Source of the DNA: Parabacteroides sp. An277
GTDB taxonomy: Bacteria > Bacteroidota > Bacteroidia > Bacteroidales > Tannerellaceae
DNA: 64,000 nucleotides
Direction of reading: 5' to 3'
NCBI RefSeq assembly: GCF_002159645.1
Contig: NZ_NFJB01000005.1
Span: 59,344-123,343, forward strand
In this document: piece by piece, positions 8,474 to 17,713 of the stretch
Layout: every line of letters starts with the position of its first letter
Position numbering within the stretch: the first letter of the stretch is position 1
Translations under genes and position numbers: made by a program
The notes under the pieces: model-generated
What the model was told of the DNA's origin: nothing
Database searches by the model: none
Seen by the model: only the letters and a program-made list of their open reading frames with translations

Positions 8474-9453
8474 ATACGAAAAAGAACATTGCGATTGTAG
8501 CTGGTGGAGATTCTTCCGAAATTGTTATTTCACTCAAAAGTGCAGAAGGAATCTACTCTTTCATAGATAAAGACAAATACAATTTATATATTGCCATTGT
8601 AAAACATGACCAATGGGCGGTAAAACTCCCCAATGGCGATTACACTCCTATCGATAAGAATGATTTCAGTTTCGAAATAAACGGGCGGAAAGTTAAGTTT
8701 GATTTTGCTTATATTACCATTCATGGGACACCAGGCGAAGATGGACGCCTACAGGCTTATTTCGATTTAATTGGGTTGCCCTATTCTTCTTGTGGGATGC
8801 TGGTAAGTGCGCTTACTTTTAACAAATATGTATGCAATCAATACCTCAGCCATTTCGGCGTGCGCATTGCAAAATCAATTCGGATACGGAAAGGCGAAAG
8901 TGTTTCAGCCGAAGAGGTGGAAACACGTTTGGGCTGGCCTGTATTTGTCAAACCGGACGACGGAGGCAGTAGCTTTGGCATTTCGAAGGTGAAAGAGGCA
9001 TCCCAGCTCCAACCCGCTATCGACAAAGCTTTTGCGGAGGGAGGAGAAGTCATTATCGAAAGTTTTATCGAAGGAACGGAGATTAGCTGCGGTTGTTACA
9101 AGGTAAAAGGGAAAGAGGTCGTTTTGCCTATCACGGAAGTAGTGACGAGCAACGAGTTCTTCGACTTCGACGCGAAATACAACGGACAGGTGCAGGAAAT
9201 TACACCCGCTCGCCTCTCACCCGAATTGACTGAACGCGTGCAACGGGAGATTTCCCGTATCTACGACATCCTTGGTGCCAAGGGGCTGATTCGCGTGGAT
9301 TACATCATCCCGTCGGACGGGATCCCTTGCCTCTTGGAAATCAACACGACGCCAGGCATGACAGCTACCAGCTTCATCCCGCAGCAGGTACGCGCTGCCG
9401 GATTAAACATAACGGATGTAATGAATGACATTATTGAAAACGAGATAAACTAA
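8470..9453 (+). CDS. ddl: D-alanine--D-alanine ligase
   Basis: At 327 residues this is an ATP-grasp ligase with IAVVAGG-type N-terminus (IAIVAGGDSSE), HGTPGEDGRLQ, the ATP-binding GWPVFVKPDDGGSSFGISKV, EGTEISCG and the C-terminal EINTTPGMTATS. It joins two D-alanines for peptidoglycan. It overlaps rluD by four bases and is followed six bases later by the acyltransferase, so PASTA-rluD-ddl-acyltransferase reads as one operon. Confidence 0.96.
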   Translation: MNTKKNIAIVAGGDSSEIVISLKSAEGIYSFIDKDKYNLYIAIVKHDQWAVKLPNGDYTPIDKNDFSFEINGRKVKFDFAYITIHGTPGEDGRLQAYFDLIGLPYSSCGMLVSALTFNKYVCNQYLSHFGVRIAKSIRIRKGESVSAEEVETRLGWPVFVKPDDGGSSFGISKVKEASQLQPAIDKAFAEGGEVIIESFIEGTEISCGCYKVKGKEVVLPITEVVTSNEFFDFDAKYNGQVQEITPARLSPELTERVQREISRIYDILGAKGLIRVDYIIPSDGIPCLLEINTTPGMTATSFIPQQVRAAGLNITDVMNDIIENEIN

Positions 9454-9459
9454 ATAGAT

Positions 9460-10623
9460 ATGGCACAAGATACTGTTTCTTCTAATTTTGAGGATATTCG
9501 TCCGCTGAACCCGAACGAGGTCCATGCTGCTATCGAAGAATTGCTAACCTCCGACGAGTTTAAAAAAGCCATCCTCTATGTAAAGCCGGATTTGGATTGG
9601 AACCTATTCGCGGCTGCTATGCGGGCTTGCAAGACGAAAGAAGAGTTTAAGACTACATTTGGATATGACGCTGTCATGACCGTAGCAAAGAAAACTACCT
9701 TCTCGCTTACGGTGTCGGGACGGAGCCGCCTTCCTCAAGGCAAACCGGCCTGCACGTTCATCTCCAATCATCGGGACATCGTCCTCGATGCATCGTTCCT
9801 GAACGTGATCCTGTACGACGTGGGATATGGATTGACCCAAATCGCCATCGGCGATAATCTTCTCATCCATCCATGGATTGAGACGTTCGTACGGCTCAGC
9901 AATTGTTTTATCGTCAAACGCGGCGTGTCTGTCCGGCAAATGCTGGAAGCTAGCAACCAGCTTTCAGCTTACATCAACCACACGATCCAAGAAACACACG
10001 AGTCTATCTGGATTGCCCAACGCGAAGGACGCGCGAAGGATTCGAACGACCGCACGCAGCCCAGCGTCCTCAAGATGCTCAACATGGCGGGCGAAAAGGA
10101 CATCATCAGCAATCTCTCGGCACTGAACATCGTCCCGATTTCTATTTCCTACGAATACGACCCTTGCGATTATTTGAAAGCGCAAGAGTTCCAATTGAAG
10201 CGCGATAACCCGGCTTACCAGAAAACACAGCACGACGACCTCCTCAATATGGAAACGGGTATCTTGGGAAACAAAGGACGCGTCCATTTCACTATCGGTA
10301 ATCTCATCAACGACCAGCTCCAAGCACTCGACCCCTCGATGGACAAGAATGCCCTCTTCGCAGCTGTGGCCTCTATCATCGACCGCGAGATATACACCCA
10401 TTATCGTTTTTATCCTTGCAATTACGTGGCTTACGACTTGCTCAGCGGCACCCGCTGCTTCTCCAGCCACTACGGGGCGAAAGACAAGAAAGACTTCGAA
10501 ACTTACCTGCAAGGGCAGTTGGACAAAATTCAGATTCCAAACAAAGACGAGGCCTTCCTTCGCCATAAAATCTTGGAAATGTATACCAATCCGCTAAAAA
10601 ACCATTTGGCGTTGCAGGACTAA
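9460..10623 (+). CDS. 1-acyl-glycerol-3-phosphate acyltransferase-like protein
   Basis: The 387-residue protein holds an acyltransferase motif variant, ISNHRDIVLDASFLN (NHxxxxD), near residues 103-117, and a downstream FIVKRGVS block. It also has a long C-terminal region without obvious domains and no signal peptide or clear membrane segments. The family transfers acyl groups in phospholipid or lipid A synthesis; the substrate cannot be told. It is the last gene of the operon, followed by a strong terminator. Confidence 0.75.
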   Translation: MAQDTVSSNFEDIRPLNPNEVHAAIEELLTSDEFKKAILYVKPDLDWNLFAAAMRACKTKEEFKTTFGYDAVMTVAKKTTFSLTVSGRSRLPQGKPACTFISNHRDIVLDASFLNVILYDVGYGLTQIAIGDNLLIHPWIETFVRLSNCFIVKRGVSVRQMLEASNQLSAYINHTIQETHESIWIAQREGRAKDSNDRTQPSVLKMLNMAGEKDIISNLSALNIVPISISYEYDPCDYLKAQEFQLKRDNPAYQKTQHDDLLNMETGILGNKGRVHFTIGNLINDQLQALDPSMDKNALFAAVASIIDREIYTHYRFYPCNYVAYDLLSGTRCFSSHYGAKDKKDFETYLQGQLDKIQIPNKDEAFLRHKILEMYTNPLKNHLALQD

Positions 10624-10635
10624 ATAAATAACCTA

Positions 10636-10677
10636 ACAAGCGCGAAGCCATTGGGAATCACCCGGCTTCGCGCTTGT
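10636..10677 (+). terminator. strong hairpin terminator after the acyltransferase gene
   Basis: ACAAGCGCGAAGCC (10636-10649) pairs perfectly with GGCTTCGCGCTTGT (10664-10677), a 14-bp stem with a 14-base loop. Confidence 0.75.
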
Positions 10678-10814
10678 TCTATATCCATCCCACACCACAA
10701 AGTTCGCCTCACCGCGCCACACACGTCTCATCGCCAATCCAACCAGACAATACCCGTCTTCCATCCTCCTGCTCTTTTAACGGTTATTCAAAAACAAAAT
10801 CACGTGGTGAAAAC

Positions 10815-11066
10815 GGTACAATCACCTGCCCGGATGTTCAGGCAGCACTTTGTACCGGTACAATCACCCGCCTGGAAGTCCAGGCAGCACGTCGTACCGG
10901 TACAATCACCCGCCCGGAAGTCCAGGCAGCACTTTGTACCAGTACAATCACCCGCCCGGATGTTCAGGCAGCACTTTGTACCGGTACAATCATCCGCCCG
11001 AAGGTTCAGGCAGCACTTTGTACCGGTACAATCACCCGCCCGGATGTTCAGGCAGCACTTTGTACC
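10815..11066. repeat. tandem array: six copies of a 42-bp unit with nested palindromes
   Basis: Six units of exactly 42 bp follow each other without spacers. Each begins GGTACAA (one copy AGTACAA) and ends TTGTACC or a close variant, so each unit is bounded by an inverted repeat. Unit junctions form the palindrome TTGTACCGGTACAA. The centre of unit 2 is also an inverted repeat, GCCTGGA-AG-TCCAGGC. The array lies between convergent genes, 138 bp after a terminator. A reading frame crosses it because 42 is a multiple of 3, but I see no evidence that it is translated. Confidence 0.9.
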
Positions 11067-11196
11067 TCAAATCTGGCTTGTCTGGAAGTCCGGGCGGACA
11101 ATTGAACCCATCGTAATCCTAAATTTGAAATTAAAGTAGGGGAAACACGCGGAAAGATGCAGAAAAGAAACATAGTACAGGCTCACCATAGTACAC

Positions 11197-11228
11197 AAAA
11201 AAGCGACTTCCGACGCTTCGGAAATCGC
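11197..11228 (-). terminator. terminator of the M23 peptidase gene
   Basis: GCGACTTCCGA (11203-11213) faces TCGGAAATCGC (11218-11228) with one G-T pair. On the minus strand the hairpin is followed by a run of T. Confidence 0.7.
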
Positions 11229-11261
11229 CTTCATTAACATAAAATACACAAAAATGATAGC

Positions 11262-12452
11262 TTATGAACAACGAATCGTACGACCCAGGCGCAAGATAGT
11301 AGTACGCGTGATACCGTTCAGTTCGCACAAGCGAGCCACGGTCGTACCATACTTCTGTGCAATAGCGCCCAGCGTATCGCCCGATTGAATCTTATGATAA
11401 ATAGGCTGGCCTTCCGACTCGGTCGTGAGCGCAGCTACTGGTTCCGTCTGCGCCTCCACCTGCGTTTCTATCTTCGGCCGCCGCGTGGTGTAATTCTCGC
11501 CTGCTGTGCAACGAAGCACACGTCCGATGCGCAAAGTCGTCGTCGGACGGATGCCATTCAGCCGACAAAGTTCGCCGATGGTCGTCCCATACATGCGGGC
11601 AATCTTACCGAGCGTATCACCCGATTTAATACGGTGATAAACCAACTGGTCGCCCGAGGTATAAATATTACTTTTACGCCCATTGATTTTGACATTGCGG
11701 AAGACGTAAGTATCTTGAATAGGCACGCCGTTCTCGAAATCGATGATAAGAGCCGGGTTGATAGGTTGCCCGAGGAAACGCGTTTCGAAATGGAGATGTG
11801 AACCGGTTGAACGCCCCGTATTTCCCCCCAAACCGATGGGATCGCCCGCGTGCACAATATCATTTACTTTTACCAATTGTTTAGAAAGATGACCGTAGAT
11901 GGTTTCCAATCCGTTCGGATGGCGAATGACGAGGTAATAACCATACCCCCGGCGCTCGTAGTTACGGATACGCACTTTCCCGTCGAAAGCAGCACGGATA
12001 GTATCACCTTTATAGACTTTCAAGTCGATGCCCTTGTGCATCCGGCGGCGACGCGGGCCATATTTCGAAGTAACTCGAATCATCGTATCGATAGGAAAAA
12101 CAAAAGAGGAACAATCTATCAGGCAAGAATCTGGGAATTCCACTTTTTCTTCACCTCGGAAAGGGTCAACCCAACGGGTGTTCCAATTCGAGCCATAGAG
12201 CTCATCGGCGGGAAACATTAGGTTTTCACGAGCCACTTCATCGGCGAGTTTAGCTTCGGCAAGTTTCTCAAGGGCGATGTCCTTTTTAAATCCGACACGT
12301 TCCGCCATGAGTTCCGATACTTGGCGTTCCATTACATTGTTGGCTTCTTCTACAGAGACGGGAGACGTTTTTCCCTTTTCAGGTTCTGCGGCTTCCATCC
12401 CTGGGAGCATCAGCAAGCCCAAACAGGCAGATAATATTGCTTTAATTGTCAT
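11262..12452 (-). CDS. M23-family murein endopeptidase with two LysM domains
   Basis: The 396-residue protein starts with a signal peptide (MTIKAILSACLGLLMLPGMEAAE). It carries an M23 domain with the metal-binding HKGIDL and HLHFE motifs and TSKYGPRRRRMHKG, then two LysM repeats beginning YHRIKSGDTLGKIARMYG and YHKIQSGDTLGAIAQKYG. It should act in the periplasm, cutting or binding peptidoglycan. The catalytic residues are present, so it is probably an active enzyme and not only an EnvC-like activator. Confidence 0.92.
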   Translation of the reverse strand: MTIKAILSACLGLLMLPGMEAAEPEKGKTSPVSVEEANNVMERQVSELMAERVGFKKDIALEKLAEAKLADEVARENLMFPADELYGSNWNTRWVDPFRGEEKVEFPDSCLIDCSSFVFPIDTMIRVTSKYGPRRRRMHKGIDLKVYKGDTIRAAFDGKVRIRNYERRGYGYYLVIRHPNGLETIYGHLSKQLVKVNDIVHAGDPIGLGGNTGRSTGSHLHFETRFLGQPINPALIIDFENGVPIQDTYVFRNVKINGRKSNIYTSGDQLVYHRIKSGDTLGKIARMYGTTIGELCRLNGIRPTTTLRIGRVLRCTAGENYTTRRPKIETQVEAQTEPVAALTTESEGQPIYHKIQSGDTLGAIAQKYGTTVARLCELNGITRTTILRLGRTIRCS

Positions 12453-12659
12453 CTTTCAAAATCCTTCAAACTTATAGACCGTTATTAAAACTTCGTACTT
12501 AATTGTTTTTCAACTAAGAACTGTTCAAAGTTCGATATTTTGGTTTTTACCTCAAAATAATTCGAGAGAAAAAATTCGTACGAGTTTTAATGAATTTTAA
12601 ATGCGCTTGCTAAACAAAAGAGCAATAATGATTTACGGAAAATATGTTTTACAACATAT

Positions 12660-14762
12660 TTAGCTAATTAAGCGCCAATTTAGCTTGCCCGAGAAGAGCT
12701 GGCGGAGCCTTTCGTTCAATAACCGATAGGTTTCGCTCATTAATTGCGGGTCTTCGTTCAATATCTCGAAAGCTACCGAACGAGCGTATTGGAGGATTTG
12801 GCCATCTGTCGCAAGATTGGCTATTTTGAGGTCCAAGCCTTCACCACTTTGCCGGGTTCCTTCGATATCACCCTGCCCCCGAAGACGGAGGTCGGCCTCT
12901 GCAATTTCAAATCCGTTGTTGCTCTGAACCATTATCTCCAAACGTTTGCGCGTCTCGTGGCTGAGTTTGTAAGAAGAGACAAGAATACAATAAGATTGTT
13001 CGGCACCGCGCCCTACTCGCCCCCGGAGCTGATGAAGTTGAGAAAGTCCAAATCGCTCGGCACTCTCGATGACCATCACAGAGGCATTCGGGACATTCAC
13101 ACCAACCTCAATTACTGTAGTAGCCAAGAGAATCTGCGCTTCACCCGTGATAAAACGTTGCATCTCCCGCTCCTTGTCGGCTGATTTCAACCGCCCGTGC
13201 ACCATACAGACCGTATACTCTTGGAATTCCTCTTTAAATACCTCAAACCCCTCTTCGAGACTCTTGTAATCAAGTTTTTCGTTACCTTCAATGAGAGGAT
13301 AAACTACATACACTTGACGTCCTTTCTCGATTTCCTTCCGCAAGAAATCAAAGAGCTCTTTACGCTTGGTATCGTAACGATGGAGCGTGACAATTGGCTT
13401 ACGTCCCGGCGGAAGTTCATCGATGACCGAAACATCCAAATCACCATACAGCGTCATGGCAAGGGTACGGGGAATAGGAGTTGCCGTCATAACCAACACA
13501 TGGGGCACCGTCTGCGTATTCTTCCGCCAAAGTCTGGCCCGCTGCTCCACGCCAAAGCGATGCTGCTCGTCGATAATAGCCAATCCTAAAGAAGAAAAAA
13601 CTACCGTATCCTCTATCAAAGCATGGGTTCCTATCACAATCTGAACCTCTCCATGGGCTATGGCTGGAAGCATCTTATCTCGCTCGCGCTTCTTGGTAGA
13701 TCCCGTCAACAACGCTACCTTTATATCCATATCTTGGAGAAAAGACTTCACCGTAGCATAATGTTGGGCTGCCAATATCTCTGTAGGCGCCATCATACAA
13801 GCTTGGCACCCATTATCAAGGGCAAGTAGCATGGCCAACAAACCCACCAGCGTTTTTCCGCTTCCGACATCTCCTTGCAGCAAACGGTTCATCTGTCGAC
13901 CGCTACCCATATCGGCACGAATCTCTTTTATCACCCGTTTTTGTGCGTTCGTTAACTCGAACGGCAAGTAATCTTTATAAAATGTATTAAAATAAGTACC
14001 GACACGAGGAAAAGGAATTCCCCGCAAATGCAATTTCCGATCTTGCGCCGTCTGGAGAATGTGGAGTTGGATAAAAAACAACTCATCGAATTTCAACCTC
14101 ACTTGCGCCTCGCGCAACTTTTGGACCGATTCTGGAAAATGGATATGCCGCATAGCTTCCGATAGAGGCATAAGGTGCGTTTTGGTCAATACCGCTTCAG
14201 GCAATATTTCAGGAATACGCCAATTCAAATTGCTGAGCAAAGTATATTGCAGATTCTGCAATGCACGCGAATTAAGAAATGCTTTCTTCATCCGCTCAGT
14301 CGTATTGTAATAAGGAGTTAATCCATTGGCCACCTGCTCCGCCTGTTCAATAGGATCTATGTCTGGATGTACTATATTATATGTATGTCCAAATTCAGTA
14401 GGCCGTCCAAAGACTATATATTCTGTATCTGTCTTAATCTTTTGGGTCACATAAGCCAAACCCTTAAACCACACGAGGTCTATCGTCCCTGTACCATCAG
14501 TAAATTTTCCAATTAACCGTTTCGTACGTCCTTCCCCTATTTGGTCGAAAAGTACAATCTTACCCTTTAGTTGGATAAAAGGCATATTACCCGTCACCTC
14601 ATTCACACGATAGAACCGACTCCGGTCGATATATTTATAAGGAAAATAATAAAGCAAATCCTCGTAGGAGGAAACACCTATCTCTTGCTTTAGTACCTCC
14701 GCTCGCCGTGGTCCTACGCCAGGCAAATAAGTTATCGCTCGTTTATTTAAGTCCAGTTGCAT
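12660..14762 (-). CDS. recG: ATP-dependent DNA helicase RecG
   Basis: I start the gene at ATG 14762 (MQLDLNKRAITYLPGVGPRRAEVLK), giving 700 residues. A longer frame to 14837 would translate the island attachment site and is rejected. The wedge (OB) domain is followed by helicase motifs: Walker A LQGDVGSGKT, DEQHRFG (DExH-type), VMTATPIPRTLAM, and motif VI QLRGRVGRG. RecG remodels stalled forks and branched DNA. The attL core of the island lies 10 bp upstream of its start. Confidence 0.95.
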   Translation of the reverse strand: MQLDLNKRAITYLPGVGPRRAEVLKQEIGVSSYEDLLYYFPYKYIDRSRFYRVNEVTGNMPFIQLKGKIVLFDQIGEGRTKRLIGKFTDGTGTIDLVWFKGLAYVTQKIKTDTEYIVFGRPTEFGHTYNIVHPDIDPIEQAEQVANGLTPYYNTTERMKKAFLNSRALQNLQYTLLSNLNWRIPEILPEAVLTKTHLMPLSEAMRHIHFPESVQKLREAQVRLKFDELFFIQLHILQTAQDRKLHLRGIPFPRVGTYFNTFYKDYLPFELTNAQKRVIKEIRADMGSGRQMNRLLQGDVGSGKTLVGLLAMLLALDNGCQACMMAPTEILAAQHYATVKSFLQDMDIKVALLTGSTKKRERDKMLPAIAHGEVQIVIGTHALIEDTVVFSSLGLAIIDEQHRFGVEQRARLWRKNTQTVPHVLVMTATPIPRTLAMTLYGDLDVSVIDELPPGRKPIVTLHRYDTKRKELFDFLRKEIEKGRQVYVVYPLIEGNEKLDYKSLEEGFEVFKEEFQEYTVCMVHGRLKSADKEREMQRFITGEAQILLATTVIEVGVNVPNASVMVIESAERFGLSQLHQLRGRVGRGAEQSYCILVSSYKLSHETRKRLEIMVQSNNGFEIAEADLRLRGQGDIEGTRQSGEGLDLKIANLATDGQILQYARSVAFEILNEDPQLMSETYRLLNERLRQLFSGKLNWRLIS

Positions 14763-14771
14763 ACGTGGCAC

Positions 14772-14788
14772 TTGTACCCCCGTTGGGA
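14772..14788. repeat. attL core, 17-bp direct repeat
   Basis: TTGTACCCCCGTTGGGA is identical to 26244-26260, which overlaps the 3' end of tRNA-Arg(CCT). Here it stands alone, 10 bp before the recG start codon, as expected for the distal attachment site. Confidence 0.92.
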
Positions 14789-14903
14789 GTATCAGATATA
14801 AAATAAGACAAAATACAGTAAAACACAATAGTCCCAATTACAGATATTTAATGTTATTCATTGCAAATTATAACTGCATGAAATTGCATCAAATTTCATT
14901 TTG

Positions 14904-14923
14904 GAGGACAAAATGAGGACAAA
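14904..14923. promoter_or_regulatory. left arm-type integrase sites (two GAGGACAAA)
   Basis: GAGGACAAA occurs at 14904-14912 and 14915-14923, 11 bp apart. The same pair with the same spacing and orientation is at 26170-26189 near the right end. Repeats just inside both ends of an island are typical of arm sites for integrase or excisionase. Confidence 0.75.
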
Positions 14924-14981
14924 AAACGTTTTAAGCCACATTTTGTGATTACCTTTGTAACGAATAGGAACGAAAAATATT

Positions 14982-16418
14982 ATGGCAACGATTCAAAAAA
15001 GATTATCGACGCAAAAAGACGGACAAGGATATAGTCAGATACTTTTCCGTGTATCAATCGACCGGAATATAAAGATACGCCTAAAAACGGGCGTGTTTGT
15101 CCCTGAGAAAAGATGGGATGCAGCCAAAGGACGAATGAGTTACGGTAAGGCCATAGGTGTAGAACGTGCCGAAATGGTGGAAAAAGAAACGAGACTAAAC
15201 GATATCGAGGCCAAAGTGTTGAAATTATGCGAAATCTTTCCGAAAGACACTCTTTCTAAGGAGTGGATGGAATATGTATTGCCACTTTGTAAGGACATAA
15301 AAGCTGATCAATTGTCGGTTCTGTTGGTAAATGAATTGATAGATAAGGCTCAGAATCCGGAAAAGTATATCAAACGGCCATTCTTTGACTGTATGATTGA
15401 TTTCCGAGATAATGCAAAGAAGAAAATCAATGGTAAACGAGAAGGCGATAAATCGGATGTATGGAAACGGAACTTTGATGTACTTGTTCGTGCACTCCAG
15501 CGGTATGAGATGTTTGTTCGTGCTTGCGATCCCAGGCGGAAAGATTTTAGGCTGGATATAGATACCATAGATAGCGAAACGATAGAGGATATAGAATCGT
15601 TCCTTCGCAATGAATATGCTTTGGCTGAGAAATATCCAGAGATATATAAGAAGATCCCTATTTCTACCGACAAGCGGAGAAGCCCGAAACCTCAACAACG
15701 GGGACGCAATGCGATTGCTACCTTGTTCCATAAGTTTAAAGCCTTCTTTAATTGGTTGAATGAAACAGGCGTTACAGTAAATAATCCATTCGTAGGATTT
15801 GAGGGTACAACTACAGAAAAATACGGTACGCCTTATTACATCACGCTGGAGGAACGGAATCAAATTGCGGACTTCGATTTATCTGCGCATCCTCAATTGT
15901 CGATCCAGCGAGATATATTCATATTCCAATGTTGCATCGGCTGCCGGGTGTCTGATTTATTTCGCCTGACAGCAAGCAATGTGATAAATGGGAACATTGA
16001 GTATATTCCGCGTAAGACTAAAGAAGAGCGGCAAGATGTAGTCCGTGTACCGTTAAATAGTAGAGCAATGGCGCTAATGAATAAGTATAAGAATGTAGAT
16101 GCTAAAGGTCGGTTATTTCCGTTTATCACTCCGCAACGATATAATGATGATATAAAAGAGATATTCCGCCTATGTGGTATAACACGGCTTGTTACCGTGC
16201 TTGACAGTGTAACCGGTGAAGAGGTACAACGACCTATCAATGAAGTTGCATCTTCACACATGGCACGCCGTTGTTTTGTGGGAAATTTGTATAAGAAGGT
16301 ACAAGATCCGAACCTGATAGCGTCCATGTCCGGTCATGTACAAGGCAGCAGGGCTTTTAATAGGTATCGAGAGATTGACGATGAATTAAAGAAAGAGATT
16401 GTCTCTCTAATTGAGTAG
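14982..16418 (+). CDS. int: island integrase, tyrosine recombinase with arm-binding domain
   Basis: The 478-residue protein begins MATIQKRLSTQKDGQGYSQILFRVSIDRN, typical of Bacteroidetes integrases with an N-terminal arm-binding domain. A SAM-like core-binding domain follows. The catalytic domain has Arg in IGCRVSDLFRL, HMARR (His/Arg), SGHVQ (His) and the nucleophile Tyr in FNRYREI. It lies 194 bp from attL and should insert and remove the island at tRNA-Arg. It is transcribed inwards. Confidence 0.93.
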   Translation: MATIQKRLSTQKDGQGYSQILFRVSIDRNIKIRLKTGVFVPEKRWDAAKGRMSYGKAIGVERAEMVEKETRLNDIEAKVLKLCEIFPKDTLSKEWMEYVLPLCKDIKADQLSVLLVNELIDKAQNPEKYIKRPFFDCMIDFRDNAKKKINGKREGDKSDVWKRNFDVLVRALQRYEMFVRACDPRRKDFRLDIDTIDSETIEDIESFLRNEYALAEKYPEIYKKIPISTDKRRSPKPQQRGRNAIATLFHKFKAFFNWLNETGVTVNNPFVGFEGTTTEKYGTPYYITLEERNQIADFDLSAHPQLSIQRDIFIFQCCIGCRVSDLFRLTASNVINGNIEYIPRKTKEERQDVVRVPLNSRAMALMNKYKNVDAKGRLFPFITPQRYNDDIKEIFRLCGITRLVTVLDSVTGEEVQRPINEVASSHMARRCFVGNLYKKVQDPNLIASMSGHVQGSRAFNRYREIDDELKKEIVSLIE

Positions 16419-16496
16419 AGTTTTTTGGAGGGGATGGCATCCCCCCCTATATTATGGAAATATGATACAGTTACATCATCTAAAAAATTTTTTCTT

Positions 16497-17186
16497 ATGA
16501 ATTTTGAAATGACAAAATGCCTGAAAGCATTAGACGATAGTATAACTTTATTGGGTCTGTATATAAAAGATAAACCTAACACTATAGAGGAATCGAATGC
16601 TTTGTATAGTTCTTATTATTTGGGCGGAATAGGGAGACAAGATCCCACTGTAGAAGAATATATTGTTCGATTATATGAAGATTGCAGGATTATGTCTCAA
16701 GTTCTGAAAGAGCCTATGGAAGAAATAGACAAGTATGCAGATTCTATCTTGCGGATATTTGATTGTGCTGAACGAACTGGGTTATTTGATTGCAAGCGTT
16801 ATTCCTACATCAATGCAAGTGATGCAGCGAAAGAGCCTCCCTCTTATATTGAATGGAAGCGTCGATATTTGCATAGTTTATTTGTGGTCGTTAGTATGGT
16901 GCTTACAAATATTAGAGGGAAATTCAGTGCTGATAATTCTATTGTTCACTACAGCGATGAATTATTGGGTTTATTCAACGGTAATGAAAACCTTATTCAA
17001 GAGCTTGCGGGAAAGTCAGATGATGAAATAGCAACGATGATCAAAAAATGGGCAAAAGAAAAAGATAAATTTGGAAAACCTTTGATAGAGAATCCGGAAA
17101 ATAATCTGAAAAAGGCTTTTGCCGAGGCTTTAAAGGAGGTCAATATAATATCCATGTCTTCTGACCGATTTAGACACTTATTGTAA
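16497..17186 (+). CDS. hypothetical protein of the island
   Basis: From ATG 16497 (MNFEMTKCLKALDDSITLLGLYIKD) the protein has 229 residues; an in-frame ATG at 16425 is possible. I recognise no family. It is mostly helical and charged, without signal peptide; a hydrophobic patch LHSLFVVVSMVLTNI lies near the middle. It stands alone between the integrase and the replication genes, the place where satellites often carry accessory genes. Any role, including defence, is unproven. Confidence 0.7.
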   Translation: MNFEMTKCLKALDDSITLLGLYIKDKPNTIEESNALYSSYYLGGIGRQDPTVEEYIVRLYEDCRIMSQVLKEPMEEIDKYADSILRIFDCAERTGLFDCKRYSYINASDAAKEPPSYIEWKRRYLHSLFVVVSMVLTNIRGKFSADNSIVHYSDELLGLFNGNENLIQELAGKSDDEIATMIKKWAKEKDKFGKPLIENPENNLKKAFAEALKEVNIISMSSDRFRHLL

Positions 17187-17250
17187 TCACAATCGATTTA
17201 CATATCTGTAATGAGGGTGTGCTTTTGAGTGCATCCTTTTTTTGTCCAAT

Positions 17251-17287
17251 TTACCCAACTTACCCACCAATTTACCCAAGTTACCCA
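17251..17287. repeat. four TTACCCA direct repeats in two pairs
   Basis: TTACCCA occurs at 17251, 17260, 17272 and 17281. Each pair is spaced 9 bp, and the two pairs are 21 bp apart, two helical turns. The cluster precedes a CACCTTTG -7-like box at 17316-17323 and the excisionase-type gene. It looks like an operator or an iteron set. Confidence 0.7.
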
Positions 17288-17428
17288 ACTTGTTGCCATT
17301 AGTTATACAACATTGCACCTTTGCAATATCCAAAGAGGATAAAGCCGTATCCTCGTTGTTTGGAAGTGGTAAATCTTAAGCCGTCGGCAAGGTTATGAGA
17401 GACCACTCAATGTTCAATTTCACAAATC

Positions 17429-17710
17429 ATGAACATTACAAACTTAATTAAAGAAGGAGCAAACGTGCAGTTGGTCATTAATGCACTTGACCTCAAAGAG
17501 GCATTTCTACAATGGAATGCGGAGATGAAACACCCGGAACCTGTCCGACAGGAAGAGGACTATTTGACGGCAAAGGAGACAGCTAAAAAATTGGGTGTAG
17601 ATTTATCCACGTTGTGGCGATGGGACAGGTCCGGGTATTTGAAAAAAATCAAGGTAGGCAAAAGCGTGAAGTATAGAGGAAGTGATATTAGAAAATTAAT
17701 GGAGGAATAA
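17429..17710 (+). CDS. excisionase-type helix-turn-helix protein
   Basis: The 93-residue protein ends in a MerR-like winged HTH (HTH_17/excisionase type): EDYLTAKETAKKLGVDLSTLWRWDRSG, then YLKKIKVGKSVKYRGSDIRKLM. Such proteins in islands act as excision factors or switch regulators, like AlpA in Gram-negative satellites. The N-terminal 40 residues are not assigned. It begins the dense replication gene block. Confidence 0.85.
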   Translation: MNITNLIKEGANVQLVINALDLKEAFLQWNAEMKHPEPVRQEEDYLTAKETAKKLGVDLSTLWRWDRSGYLKKIKVGKSVKYRGSDIRKLMEE

Positions 17711-17713
17711 CAT

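Noticed and set aside
10674..11105. A coding gene of 14-residue repeats across the 42-bp array
   Set aside because: The frame stays open only because 42 is divisible by 3. It has no promoter signature, begins in a terminator, and the inverted-repeat structure explains the sequence at DNA level.
14763..14837. N-terminal extension of RecG to 14837
   Set aside because: The extension translates the attL core and island-proximal DNA; RecG homology begins at MQLDLNKRAITYLPGVG.
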